From contig NZ_JALJXF010000001.1 of NCBI RefSeq assembly GCF_024169925.1, forward strand, positions 4,754,501 through 4,818,500: 64,000 nucleotides of DNA, given 5' to 3'. Numbering within the stretch: position 1 is the first letter of the stretch; the number at the start of each line of letters is the position of its first letter. Of this stretch, positions 18,731 to 27,010 are shown one piece after another. The notes below the pieces were generated by a model, which saw nothing but the letters and a program-made list of their open reading frames with translations, was not told the DNA's origin and ran no database searches. Both the position numbers and the translations under genes were made by a program. This stretch comes from Methylorubrum extorquens. GTDB lineage: Bacteria; Pseudomonadota; Alphaproteobacteria; Rhizobiales; Beijerinckiaceae.

Positions 18731-19021
18731 TCAGGCGGCGATCACGCCGAGGATGTCGGATTCCTTGAGGATCAGCAGGTCCCGGCCATCGACCTTGACC
18801 TCGGTGCCGGACCATTTGCCGAAGAGCACCCGGTCGCCGGCCTTCACGTCCAGCGCGTTGACGCGGCCTTGCTCGTCGCGGGCGCCGGGGCCGACGGCCA
18901 CGACCTCGCCCTCCTGCGGCTTCTCTTTGGCGGTGTCGGGAATGATGATGCCGCCCTTGGTCCGCTCGTCGCTCTCGACGCGGCGCAGCAGCACGCGGTC
19001 GTGCAGGGGTCGAAACGCCAT
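18731..19021 (-). CDS. groES: 10 kDa co-chaperonin GroES
   Basis: This 96-residue heptameric lid of GroEL begins [19 protein letters not shown] and has the mobile loop [20 protein letters not shown] and the closing [17 protein letters not shown] 19021 is preceded by a strong AGGAAGG site; the upstream in-frame extension was discarded as non-conserved. It is the first gene of the groES-groEL operon. A 7-2-7 inverted repeat lies about 95 bases upstream. Confidence 0.95.
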   Translation of the reverse strand: MAFRPLHDRVLLRRVESDERTKGGIIIPDTAKEKPQEGEVVAVGPGARDEQGRVNALDVKAGDRVLFGKWSGTEVKVDGRDLLILKESDILGVIAA

Positions 19022-19114
19022 TTTCTGAACCTTCCTCTCTCCGTCGAGGGCCGGACCGCAAGCCCGACCGAGGCCGCCAGGGTGTCGGCAGGCGTTCGTC
19101 AAGTCAACGGGATT

Positions 19115-19130
19115 GTTCTTTTTAAAGAAC
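19115..19130. promoter_or_regulatory. Inverted repeat GTTCTTT-TT-AAAGAAC upstream of groES
   Basis: This perfect 7-2-7 palindrome stands about 95 bases before the groES start in an AT-rich patch, followed by another GTTCT. It is not the canonical CIRCE element. It could be an operator controlling this accessory chaperonin. Confidence 0.35.
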
Positions 19131-19293
19131 GTTCTGTGAGAGTATCGGAGATGCTTCGCGATGGTCTCGCAGAGAAGATTTACGCAGAGACATGGCGGCG
19201 AGTCGGTTCGTATGAGCCGACGATTGCAGCGAAGAAGTCTCGGCAGATTTCGAGGCTCTGGGCGGGTCCAGCGAAAACATTCCGTAACGCGGC

Positions 19294-19698
19294 TTGATCT
19301 GCGAAATTTCTTCCCGCGGCCGTCGAAAGAAAGAAATTAGTACCTTCGGCTGCCCCGATGTCTGCCCGACCGAGCTGGTGGCAATCGCCCGCGCGCTCGA
19401 TCTTCTCGGCGAGGTGGGCGCGGCGATCCAGCCTGTCTTCGTCACCCTGGACCCAGCCCGCGACACGCCCGCCGTCTTGGCCGAGTTCGTCCCGAGCTTC
19501 CATCAGCGCCGGATCGCACTCACCGGCAACGGGGTCGCGATCCGGCGGGCGGAGGGCGAGGCGGGCCTCGAGCACTCCGCCTTCGTCTACCTAGTGGACC
19601 ATCAGGGCCGCTATCTCGGCCTCTTCCCGCCCGGCACCTCGGCCGAGCGGATGCTGACGATCATTCGGCTTCACCTCGCGCCCCTTCCGCAAAGGTGA
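19294..19698 (+). pseudogene. N-terminally truncated SCO1/SenC copper-chaperone gene
   Basis: The frame encodes the thioredoxin-fold core of SCO1/SenC proteins, which deliver copper to cytochrome oxidase. The metal-site motif CPDVCPTEL, the conserved VFVTLDPARDTPAVLAEF and the later His in LEHSAFVYLVD are all present. The usual membrane anchor and first roughly 60-70 residues are missing; the frame opens only 20 codons earlier with a weak TTG and unrelated residues. Without an anchor or signal it cannot reach the periplasm, so it is probably a 5'-deleted remnant. Its end converges on the DUF3604 gene and overlaps it by 38 bases. Confidence 0.7.
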
Positions 19699-22048
19699 TG
19701 AACTGCGCCGAGGACCAGACGCGGCTGCCGTCGCGCTGGCGCCCGGAGAAGTAGACCGGCCGGAAGCCGAAGGCGGCGTTCTCCGGCTCGACGACGATGT
19801 GGCCGGCCACATCCCGCGGCAGCGGCGCTTCGGTCATCCGCTCCAGCGCGAGGAACAGCCCGGCCCCGCCGAGGTCGCGCCGCAGGGCGCCCGCCGCGAT
19901 CAGCTCGCGGCCGGTGATCTCCCAGGAGAAGTCCGGGGCATGGACGAAGGGAGCGGGCCGGCGCGGATCGCCGATCTTCACGAAGCCGCCGATCGTCCCC
20001 TCGACCCGGATGCGGCACTCCGCCAGATCGCCGATGTCGATCTCGATGGCGTCGCTGTCGCCGTAGGTCTCGGAGCGGAAGGCGATCTCGGTCGGGCCGG
20101 CGCGCCATGCCGTCTCCTCGGCATGTTCGAATCCCTGGGTGGCGACGCGCCGAATCGTACCGTTGAGGATGCGGATTCGCCCCTCCCAGGCGGCCCAGCG
20201 GTAACGGTCGCGGATTCGCGCGCCGCCGAAGCGCAGGCGCACCAGCCGCTGAGAGAACCCGAGCTCGGCGTGAAGATCGCGCCGCCAGATCTCGCCGGTA
20301 TGGTCGTAGGCGCTCAGCGCCTCGAAGCCGGCCTCGCCGAGGAAGCGGTAATCGAGCCGCGCCGGGCCCTCATGTGCGAAGGCGTCGCCCTGGCGGTGCG
20401 GGCCGCACGTGACGAGCAGCGCGCTGCGCTCGCCCGTCGTCGCGAAGGTGTGGCGCGCCCGCAAGGCCCGGCCGACCGCGCGGCGGTCGAGCGTGTCGGC
20501 GAGGATTCCGGTGAGACCGCCGCGCACCCCGAACACCTGCACGCCGGGAGCGCCGCCGCCGGGGCGCCCGCGATGCTCGTCGCCATTGGCGCAGACGCCC
20601 AGCTGATAGCCGCGGGCGATCACGTCCCGGTAGAGCCACTCGAACTGGCCCCAGGCCGAGGCAATCTCGACCAGCCGCTCCAACTCGGGATGATGCCAGT
20701 CCGGGATGTAGCGGCGCCCGCCGACATGCGGGATGACGAGGTGGTTCTCGGGGTCGTGCGCGTAGGCCGCCCACAGATCCTCCACCGGCCAGCGCCCGAC
20801 CTCGACGCCGGTGCCGCCCATGCTCTCGTTCCACAGGAAGGTGCGGTTGTGCTCACTCTTGTCGTTGAAGGGGAATCCCGGCGGATCGTCGCCGAGGAAC
20901 AGCACCTGATGGTCGCCGCCCGCGGTCGAGCTGCCGCACCATTCCTGCACCGCGTAGGCGACGAAGCGGCCCGGCGCATCGAAGCCGGCGGTGGCCCTGA
21001 CGCCTTCGCGCCAGCCCTCGTCGGTGATCTGGAAGTCGTTGGCGGTGTAGCCGTAGACATCGACGCCGGCCACGTCGCGGGCGTAGGCCGCGTTGTAGGC
21101 CGGACTGTTGGTGCCGACCGTGTCGTGGGCGTGGACGTGCAGATCGCCGTAGAGGGCGCGGGGGACGGGGGCATCGGACAAGGCCGTGACGTAGGCGACG
21201 CCTTGCGCCCCGTCGCGGGCGGCGGCGATGCGCAACTCACCGGAGACGGTAGGTAAATCCTCGACCCGCAGCACTGCCCAACCCTCCGCCGGCAGTTCGT
21301 GCCGGCGGGCGTAGACCTCGCGCTCGCCTAAGAAAGCTGCGAGGTCGAGCGACCCGCCGAGGTCGCGGGCGACGTTGCCCCAGCGGTCGAGCAAAGCCAC
21401 CGTCAGCAGCGGCGCGACGCCCTCCGCGACGAAGCGGGGCGCGGCCAGCTGGATGCGCTCCGGCGGCCCGGCGACGACGGCGATCACCGGATCGTTCGGC
21501 ACCGCGACGTAGCGGGATGTGCCGAGCGGATCGACGTAGCAGCGGAAGCGGAAGCCGTCCTCGACGAAGGTCTGGACCCGGGTGCCCGGCCCCCCGGCAC
21601 GCCGGTCGCCGAGCCGGATGACGATGCGGTCGCCTGCATTCAGGTAGCCGTCGATCACATCGACGATCACGGCCTTCTGGAACGGGCGCTCGTGGCCCTT
21701 CTGGTCGAAGCGCACGCTGAGCGACTGGACGGTGGCGGGCGACTGCCCCGGCAGCAGCGGGCCGGCCTCGTACTCGGCACTGACGTAGTTGGCCGCCGCC
21801 GGGTCCACGGTCTGGAACAGGGCCCAGTCGGAGTAGAACTTGAAGGTCGCCTTGAAGGTGGCGCCGTCGGCGATGCCGCAGGCCCCGACCTCGTAGGTCA
21901 GCACGATCTCGTGCCAGCTTCCCGCCACCAGCCGGTGGTGACTGCACTGCACGCTACCGAGGAAGGGCCGCGCCTTGATCGCTTCGTAGAGGCCTTCCGG
22001 TGCCACGTGCGCGCCCAGCCGCCTGCGGCGCTCGTTCTCGTCCTGCAT
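19661..22048 (-). CDS. DUF3604/PHP-like family protein (795 aa)
   Basis: This large protein of unknown function has an N-terminal beta-rich part (about 1-290) and a C-terminal metal-hydrolase-like DUF3604 region. The latter opens ALYGDLHVHAHDT (HxH near 304-306) and continues with YTANDFQITDEGW, EWCGSS...GDHQVLFLGDD, LVIPHVGGRR and GVCANGDEHRGRPGGG, supplying His, Asp and Glu as metal ligands. No signal peptide was found. The start MQDENE (22048) has a GGGGA site; MVGRQR at 22078 is an alternative. It is divergent from the binding-protein gene at 22195. A hydrolytic role on a phosphoester, sulfonate ester or related compound is speculative. Confidence 0.75.
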   Translation of the reverse strand: MQDENERRRRLGAHVAPEGLYEAIKARPFLGSVQCSHHRLVAGSWHEIVLTYEVGACGIADGATFKATFKFYSDWALFQTVDPAAANYVSAEYEAGPLLPGQSPATVQSLSVRFDQKGHERPFQKAVIVDVIDGYLNAGDRIVIRLGDRRAGGPGTRVQTFVEDGFRFRCYVDPLGTSRYVAVPNDPVIAVVAGPPERIQLAAPRFVAEGVAPLLTVALLDRWGNVARDLGGSLDLAAFLGEREVYARRHELPAEGWAVLRVEDLPTVSGELRIAAARDGAQGVAYVTALSDAPVPRALYGDLHVHAHDTVGTNSPAYNAAYARDVAGVDVYGYTANDFQITDEGWREGVRATAGFDAPGRFVAYAVQEWCGSSTAGGDHQVLFLGDDPPGFPFNDKSEHNRTFLWNESMGGTGVEVGRWPVEDLWAAYAHDPENHLVIPHVGGRRYIPDWHHPELERLVEIASAWGQFEWLYRDVIARGYQLGVCANGDEHRGRPGGGAPGVQVFGVRGGLTGILADTLDRRAVGRALRARHTFATTGERSALLVTCGPHRQGDAFAHEGPARLDYRFLGEAGFEALSAYDHTGEIWRRDLHAELGFSQRLVRLRFGGARIRDRYRWAAWEGRIRILNGTIRRVATQGFEHAEETAWRAGPTEIAFRSETYGDSDAIEIDIGDLAECRIRVEGTIGGFVKIGDPRRPAPFVHAPDFSWEITGRELIAAGALRRDLGGAGLFLALERMTEAPLPRDVAGHIVVEPENAAFGFRPVYFSGRQRDGSRVWSSAQFITFAEGARGEAE

Positions 22049-22194
22049 CGCCAGATATCCCCGTTGTCGCCCAACCATCGGCGCAGGCTATAGCTTCGTT
22101 GCCGCAAGATTTCTTGCGTATCCGCATGATCTGTTCATAATACAGAAGGATCTAGATAGATCTTGCTTCAATCTCTCAAAATAAAAGAACGATC

Positions 22195-23235
22195 ATGTCG
22201 TCGCGCCTCTCCCGGTGGGCCATTCTTCTCTTCGCGCTTCTCGGTGCCTCCGCCGCAGCCCGGGCGCAAGGCCAGGCTCAAGCCGTTCCCGTGCGGATCG
22301 GAGCGATTCCGGTGCTCGGCGCCGCGCCGCTGTTCGTGGCCGAGCGGGAGGGCTGGCTGTCCGCGGGCGGCTTGAAGCCGGTCGTGGCACTGTACGATTC
22401 CGGGCCCAACGCCGTGCAGGCGGCGGCGAGCGGCACGCTGGACGTCTACGTCGCCGGGATCACGCCGGTGGCGATCGGGCGGACCCGCGGGGTCGATCTG
22501 CGGGTGGTGGCCGCAACCGCCGTCGGCGAGAACGTGCTGGTGGCGGGGCCAAAACTCGCTGGGCCGCTCACCGGCGGCACCACCCCGGCGGAGGTGTTTC
22601 GGCGCTTCCGCGCGGAGAATGGCCGGGCCGCCAAGATCGCGACCCAGCCGCTCGGCTCGATCCCCTACACCAACCTGTCCTACTGGCTGCGCGAGGTGCA
22701 CAAGGTCGATCCGGCCGATGTGCAGATCCTCACGCTCGGCATCGACGCGGCGCAGCAGGCGATCCTGGCCGGCGCGGTGGACGCCGCGACGGTGCGCGAG
22801 CCGGGCCTGACCATCATCCGCGAGCGCAACCCGCAAGTTCGCCTCGTGGCCGGCGGCAGCGACCTGTTTCCGGGCCAGCCCGGCACGGTGGTGGCGGTGC
22901 GCGGCGCTTTCCTCGAGCAGAACCCGGAGGCGGTGCGCACCCTCGTTTCGGCCATCGTGCGCGCCGTCGATCTGATCAAGCGCGAGCCGGAGCGGGCGCT
23001 GCCCGCCGTCGAGGCCGCCCTCGGCAAGGGCATCGTCACCGCGGCGACGCTGCGGGCGGCGCTCGCCTCGCCAGCCACCCGGTACGTCGCGGATCCCCGC
23101 ACCATCGTGGCGGCGACGCGGGCGATGCTGGCCTTCCAGACCACCCTCGGCATCAGCGAGACGACCCCGCCGACGGACGGCCTGTTCGATCCCCGCGTCT
23201 TCGAGGCCGTCCAGGCCGAGGCGAGCGCGAAGTAG
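22195..23235 (+). CDS. ABC transporter substrate-binding protein (NMT1/SsuA-like)
   Basis: This 346-residue exported protein has a Sec signal (SRWAILLFALLGASAAARAQ). Mature features are VRIGAIPVLGAAPLFVAERE, VALYDSGPNAVQAAASGTLD and VYVAGITPVAIGRTRG, the ligand-cleft pattern of sulfonate/nitrate-type binding proteins. No permease or ATPase follows; the next gene is soxC, twelve bases on. It may supply one of the two SsuBC-type transporters in the window. The gene is divergent from the DUF3604 gene with a short AT-rich promoter region between them. Confidence 0.83.
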   Translation: MSSRLSRWAILLFALLGASAAARAQGQAQAVPVRIGAIPVLGAAPLFVAEREGWLSAGGLKPVVALYDSGPNAVQAAASGTLDVYVAGITPVAIGRTRGVDLRVVAATAVGENVLVAGPKLAGPLTGGTTPAEVFRRFRAENGRAAKIATQPLGSIPYTNLSYWLREVHKVDPADVQILTLGIDAAQQAILAGAVDAATVREPGLTIIRERNPQVRLVAGGSDLFPGQPGTVVAVRGAFLEQNPEAVRTLVSAIVRAVDLIKREPERALPAVEAALGKGIVTAATLRAALASPATRYVADPRTIVAATRAMLAFQTTLGISETTPPTDGLFDPRVFEAVQAEASAK

Positions 23236-23246
23236 GGGCGGGAGCG

Positions 23247-24455
23247 ATGGACAACCGCCGCAACTTCCTGCGCTGGGCCGGCTCGCTCGCCGGCGCCGGC
23301 GTCGCCACGGGGGCGCTCGCCGAGGCGAACCCCCTCGACGTGCCGCCCTGGACCCACGAGCAGGGCGCCACCGCCCCCGGCTACGGCCGGCCCGCGCCGG
23401 GGGAGACGATCGCGCGCTATCCGCGGCTGCCGCCGCGCTTTCCCGGCGCGACCTCCACGGTAACGCCGCTTCAGGGCCTGCACGGCATCGTCACGCCCAA
23501 CGGGCTGCATTTCGAGCGCCACCACGCCGGCATCCCGGCCATCGACCCGGACCGGCACCGCCTCGCCGTGCACGGCCTCGTCGAGCGCCCGCTGATCCTC
23601 ACCATGGACGACCTGGTGCGCTTCCCCGCGGTGTCGCGGCTGCACGTTCTCGAATGCTCGGGCAACACGCCCTGGCTCGGGGCCAAGCCCGACTGGACGG
23701 TGCAGGACAGCCACGGCCTGATCTCCTGCGCCGAGTGGACCGGCGTCGAACTCGCGACCGTGCTGGCGGAGGTCGGAGTGAAGCCCGGCGCCGCGTGGCT
23801 CCTGGCGGAGGGGGCGGATGCCTGCGCCATGACCCGCTCGATCCCGCTGGACGCCCTCGACGGGGCGATCCTCGCCTATGCCCAGAACGGCGAGCGGCTG
23901 CGGCCGGAGCAGGGCTATCCCCTGCGGCTGTTCCTGCCGGGGCTAGAGGGCAACCTCAGCATCAAGTGGCTGCGCCGGATCAAGCTCGGCGACCGGCCGT
24001 TCCAGACGCGGGAAGAGACCTCGAAATACACCGACCTGATGCCCGACGGCAGCGCCCGCCAGTTCACCTTCGCGATGGAGGCCAAATCCGTCATCACGGC
24101 GCCGTCCGGCGGCCAGCAATTGCGCGAGCCCGGCTTCCACGAGATCCGCGGCCTCGCCTGGACCGGGCGCGGGCGGATCGCGGGCGTCGAGGTCTCGACC
24201 GATGGCGGCGCCTCCTGGCGGGAGGCGCGGCTGGAGGGGCCGGTGCTGCCGCGCTGCTTCACCCGCTTCCGCCTGCCCTGGCGCTGGGAGGGCGGGCCGG
24301 CCCAACTTCTCAGCCGGGCACGGGACGAGACCGGCTACGTCCAGCCCTCGCGCGAGGCGCTGGTGGCGGTGCGCGGTACCCGCTCGTTCTACCACAACAA
24401 CGCGGTGTTCGGCTGGAGCGTCGGATCGAGCGGGGCGGTGACCTATGCGGCGTGA
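23247..24455 (+). CDS. soxC: Sulfite dehydrogenase molybdopterin subunit (SoxC-like)
   Basis: This 402-residue molybdenum enzyme of the sulfite-oxidase family was assigned SoxC by overall resemblance and its cytochrome partner. It has a Tat-type leader (NNRRNFLRWAG-like, residues 2-12). The family Mo-ligand Cys is visible in LHVLECSGNTPWLGAK, followed by ISCAEWTGVELATVL and GNLSIKWLRRIKLGD, and the C-terminal dimerisation domain. The neighbouring cytochrome c gene overlaps its stop by 11 bases. No soxXYZAB genes are in the window, so the pair probably oxidises sulfite released from organosulfur compounds. Confidence 0.87.
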   Translation: MDNRRNFLRWAGSLAGAGVATGALAEANPLDVPPWTHEQGATAPGYGRPAPGETIARYPRLPPRFPGATSTVTPLQGLHGIVTPNGLHFERHHAGIPAIDPDRHRLAVHGLVERPLILTMDDLVRFPAVSRLHVLECSGNTPWLGAKPDWTVQDSHGLISCAEWTGVELATVLAEVGVKPGAAWLLAEGADACAMTRSIPLDALDGAILAYAQNGERLRPEQGYPLRLFLPGLEGNLSIKWLRRIKLGDRPFQTREETSKYTDLMPDGSARQFTFAMEAKSVITAPSGGQQLREPGFHEIRGLAWTGRGRIAGVEVSTDGGASWREARLEGPVLPRCFTRFRLPWRWEGGPAQLLSRARDETGYVQPSREALVAVRGTRSFYHNNAVFGWSVGSSGAVTYAA

Positions 24456-25005
24456 GGCGCTCCTTTCCCTGATCGTGTGCCTTGCAGGCCCGGCCATGGC
24501 CGAGCCTCTCGGCATCGGCCGCCCGGTGAGACCGGAGGCCGTTGCCGCCTGGGACATCGACGTGCGGCCCGACGGCCAGGGGCTGCCACCCGGCCACGGC
24601 AGCGTGCAGGACGGCGCGGCCCTCTACGCCGCCCGCTGCGCCGGCTGCCACGGCGCCCGCGGCGAAGGCGCCGCTGCCGAGGCGCTCGCCGGCGGGCAGG
24701 GGAGTCTGGCGAGCGCCAAGCCCCTGCGCACGGTCGGCAGCTACTGGCCCTACGCCACGACCCTGTTCGACTACGTGCGACGGGCCATGCCGTTCGACGC
24801 GCCGCAATCGCTCTCGGCGGACGAGACCTACGCGGTCAGCGCCTACGTGCTGCACCTCAACGGCCTGCTGCCGGAGGAGGCGAGTCTCGACGCTGCCTCC
24901 CTGCCGAAGGTGGTGATGCCCAACCGCGGCGGCTTCACCGCCGATCCGCGGCCGGACGTCCCGGCCCCCGCGGCCCGCCCCATCGATCGCACGGAGGTCC
25001 GATGA
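24445..25005 (+). CDS. soxD: c-type cytochrome, SoxD-like partner of SoxC
   Basis: This 186-residue periplasmic monohaem cytochrome has signal peptide MRREALLSLIVCLAGPAMA. The haem site is CAGCH (about residues 65-69) in ALYAARCAGCHGARGEG, with a distal Met likely in RRAMPFDAPQSLS. It is shorter than diheme SoxD proteins, which exceed 350 residues, so it is the short, single-haem variant. It starts inside the end of soxC and its stop overlaps the next ATG, so the three genes are translationally coupled. It would accept electrons from sulfite oxidation. Confidence 0.85.
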   Translation: MRREALLSLIVCLAGPAMAEPLGIGRPVRPEAVAAWDIDVRPDGQGLPPGHGSVQDGAALYAARCAGCHGARGEGAAAEALAGGQGSLASAKPLRTVGSYWPYATTLFDYVRRAMPFDAPQSLSADETYAVSAYVLHLNGLLPEEASLDAASLPKVVMPNRGGFTADPRPDVPAPAARPIDRTEVR

Positions 25006-25958
25006 CCCTCACCCGCCGTCATCTCGCCGGGGCGCTGGCTGCCGGCCTTGTTCTCGGTCGATCCGGCCCGGCCCGCGCCGGGCGGACGGTGCGCCTCAGC
25101 TACCAGCGCTCCTCGACGCTGCTCACCGTGCTGAAAGCCAAGGGCACCCTGGAGGAACGGCTCGGCCGGCAGGGGTTCGGGGTGAGCTGGCACTTGTTCA
25201 CCAAGGTGCTGGAACCGATGAACACCGGCGCGGTCGATCTCCACGCAGACGTCGCCGACGCCGTGCCGATCTTCACCCAATCGGCCGGAGCCCCGCTGAC
25301 CCTCTACGCCATGGAGGCCGGCTCGCCGCGGGCCGAGGCGATCGTCGTGCCGGACGAGTCGCCGATCCGCACGGTCGCGGACCTGAAGGGCCGCAGCGTC
25401 GGCGTCTCGAAGGGCTCGGGCTGCCACTTCATCCTCGCGGGCGCGCTCAAGCGCGACGGCCTGCGGTTCTCCGATATCCGCCCGGCCTATCTGGAGGCGG
25501 CCGACGGGCTCGCGGCATTCGAGCGGGGCGGCATCGAGGCGTGGTCGATCTGGGATCCGTTCCTCGCCATCGTCCAGGCCAAGCGCCCGGTGCGGGTGCT
25601 GGCCGACGCCACCGGCCTGTCGAGCTACAACCGCTACTACACGGTCAACGACAGTTTTGCCGCCGAGCAGCCGGTGGTGGTCGCTACGATCTTCTCGGCG
25701 CTCGTCGAGGCGGGGCAGTGGGTGAAGGGCAACCCCAAGGAGGCCGTAGCGCTGCTCGCGCCGATCTGGGGCGACCTGCCGCCGGAGGTCGTCGCCACCG
25801 TCAACGAACGTCGCTCCTACGCCGTCAGGGCCGTCGACCGGGCGGCTCTCTCCGAACAGCAGGCCATCGCCGACACCTTCCTGGACGCCGGGCTGATCCC
25901 GCGCCGGCTCGACGCCACCGCGGTGCGGCTGTGGCAGCCGCCCGGCGGACGGGGCTGA
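25002..25958 (+). CDS. ABC transporter substrate-binding protein, aliphatic-sulfonate type (SsuA-like)
   Basis: This 318-residue exported protein has a Tat-like leader (LTRRHLAGALAAGLVLG). Strong SsuA-type motifs are VRLSYQRSSTLLTVLKAKGTLE, PIRTVADLKGRSVGVSKGSG, GIEAWSIWDPFLAIVQAKRP and LSSYNRYYTVNDSFAAEQP. The start overlaps the soxD stop (ATGA). It is the third binding protein in the plus-strand organosulfur runs without its own permease, and is followed six bases later by a flavin monooxygenase gene. It probably shares a transporter with others in the window. Confidence 0.87.
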   Translation: MTLTRRHLAGALAAGLVLGRSGPARAGRTVRLSYQRSSTLLTVLKAKGTLEERLGRQGFGVSWHLFTKVLEPMNTGAVDLHADVADAVPIFTQSAGAPLTLYAMEAGSPRAEAIVVPDESPIRTVADLKGRSVGVSKGSGCHFILAGALKRDGLRFSDIRPAYLEAADGLAAFERGGIEAWSIWDPFLAIVQAKRPVRVLADATGLSSYNRYYTVNDSFAAEQPVVVATIFSALVEAGQWVKGNPKEAVALLAPIWGDLPPEVVATVNERRSYAVRAVDRAALSEQQAIADTFLDAGLIPRRLDATAVRLWQPPGGRG

Positions 25959-25963
25959 GACCG

Positions 25964-27010
25964 ATGACGCATCCGCTCCGCTTCGGTGTCTGGGCCCCGG
26001 TCCACGGCTCCCGCGCCGCCCGGCACGATCCGGACGAGCCGCACGATGCCTCCTGGGACCGCAATCGCACGCTGGTGCTGGAGGCCGAGCGCCTCGGCTA
26101 CGACAGCGTCCTCGTGGCCCAGCACACGGTCAACCCCTACGACGAGACCCGCGACCAGTTGGAGGCCTGGACGGCATCCGCCGCGCTCGCGGCGCTGACG
26201 CAGCGCATCGAGATCATCGCGGCGATCAAGCCGGGGCTCTACCACCCGGTCGTGCTCGCCAAGATGGCGCTGCAGATCGAGCACGTCAGCGCGGGCCGGT
26301 TCGCGCTCAACCTCGTCAACGCCTGGAACCGGGCCGAATTCGAGCGGGCGGGCCTGCCGTTCCCGGCCCATGACGAGCGCTACGCCTATGGCCGCGAGTG
26401 GATCGCCCTTGTCGATCGGCTGCTGCGGGGCGAGCGGGTCGCTGTCGAGGGGCGCTACTTCCGCGTCGAGGATTACAAGTTGAAGCCCGCCGGCACGTTT
26501 CGCCCGCGGCCGACCATCTATGTCGGCGGCGAGTCGGAGCCCGCTCGCGCGCTGGTGGCCGATCACGGCGATGTCTGGTTCATCAACGGCCAGCCGCTCG
26601 CGGCGGTCGCCGACCTCATCGCCGACGTGGCCCGGCGCCCGGCCGCAGCGGGCCGCCTGCGCTACGGCCTCTCGGCCTTCGTGATCGCCCGCGAGACCGA
26701 GGCCGAGGCGCAGGCCGAGTTCGCCCGCCTGCTCGACTTGAGCCGCCGCGACGAGGCGATCCGCGCCGACACACGCACCCGCACCGACGCCGCCAGCGTG
26801 ATGTTCGCCAAGACCGATGCGGCAGCCACCCACCATGTCGGCACCAACGGCGGTACCGCAGCCGGACTCGTCGGCAGCTACGAGCAGATCGCGGAGCGCG
26901 TTCGCGCTTTCCACGCGGCGGGGATCGAGCTGTTCATGCTGCAGTTCCAGCCGTTCGAGGCGGAGATGGCCCGCTTCGCCGAACACGTCTTTGCGCGGGT
27001 GGGGAGATGA
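25964..27010 (+). CDS. LLM-class FMNH2-dependent monooxygenase (SsuD/SfnG-like)
   Basis: This 348-residue flavin monooxygenase has the luciferase-like fold: LRFGVWAPVHGS, LVLEAERLGYDSVLVAQHTV, IEIIAAIKPGLYHPVVLAKM and HVSAGRFALNLVNAWNRAEFE, the last typical of sulfone/sulfonate-cleaving members, followed by RPTIYVGGESEPARALVADH. It starts six bases after the binding-protein stop and its own stop overlaps the NCS2 permease start. A dimethylsulfone (SfnG) or alkanesulfonate substrate are both possible; sequence alone does not decide. Confidence 0.82.
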   Translation: MTHPLRFGVWAPVHGSRAARHDPDEPHDASWDRNRTLVLEAERLGYDSVLVAQHTVNPYDETRDQLEAWTASAALAALTQRIEIIAAIKPGLYHPVVLAKMALQIEHVSAGRFALNLVNAWNRAEFERAGLPFPAHDERYAYGREWIALVDRLLRGERVAVEGRYFRVEDYKLKPAGTFRPRPTIYVGGESEPARALVADHGDVWFINGQPLAAVADLIADVARRPAAAGRLRYGLSAFVIARETEAEAQAEFARLLDLSRRDEAIRADTRTRTDAASVMFAKTDAAATHHVGTNGGTAAGLVGSYEQIAERVRAFHAAGIELFMLQFQPFEAEMARFAEHVFARVGR

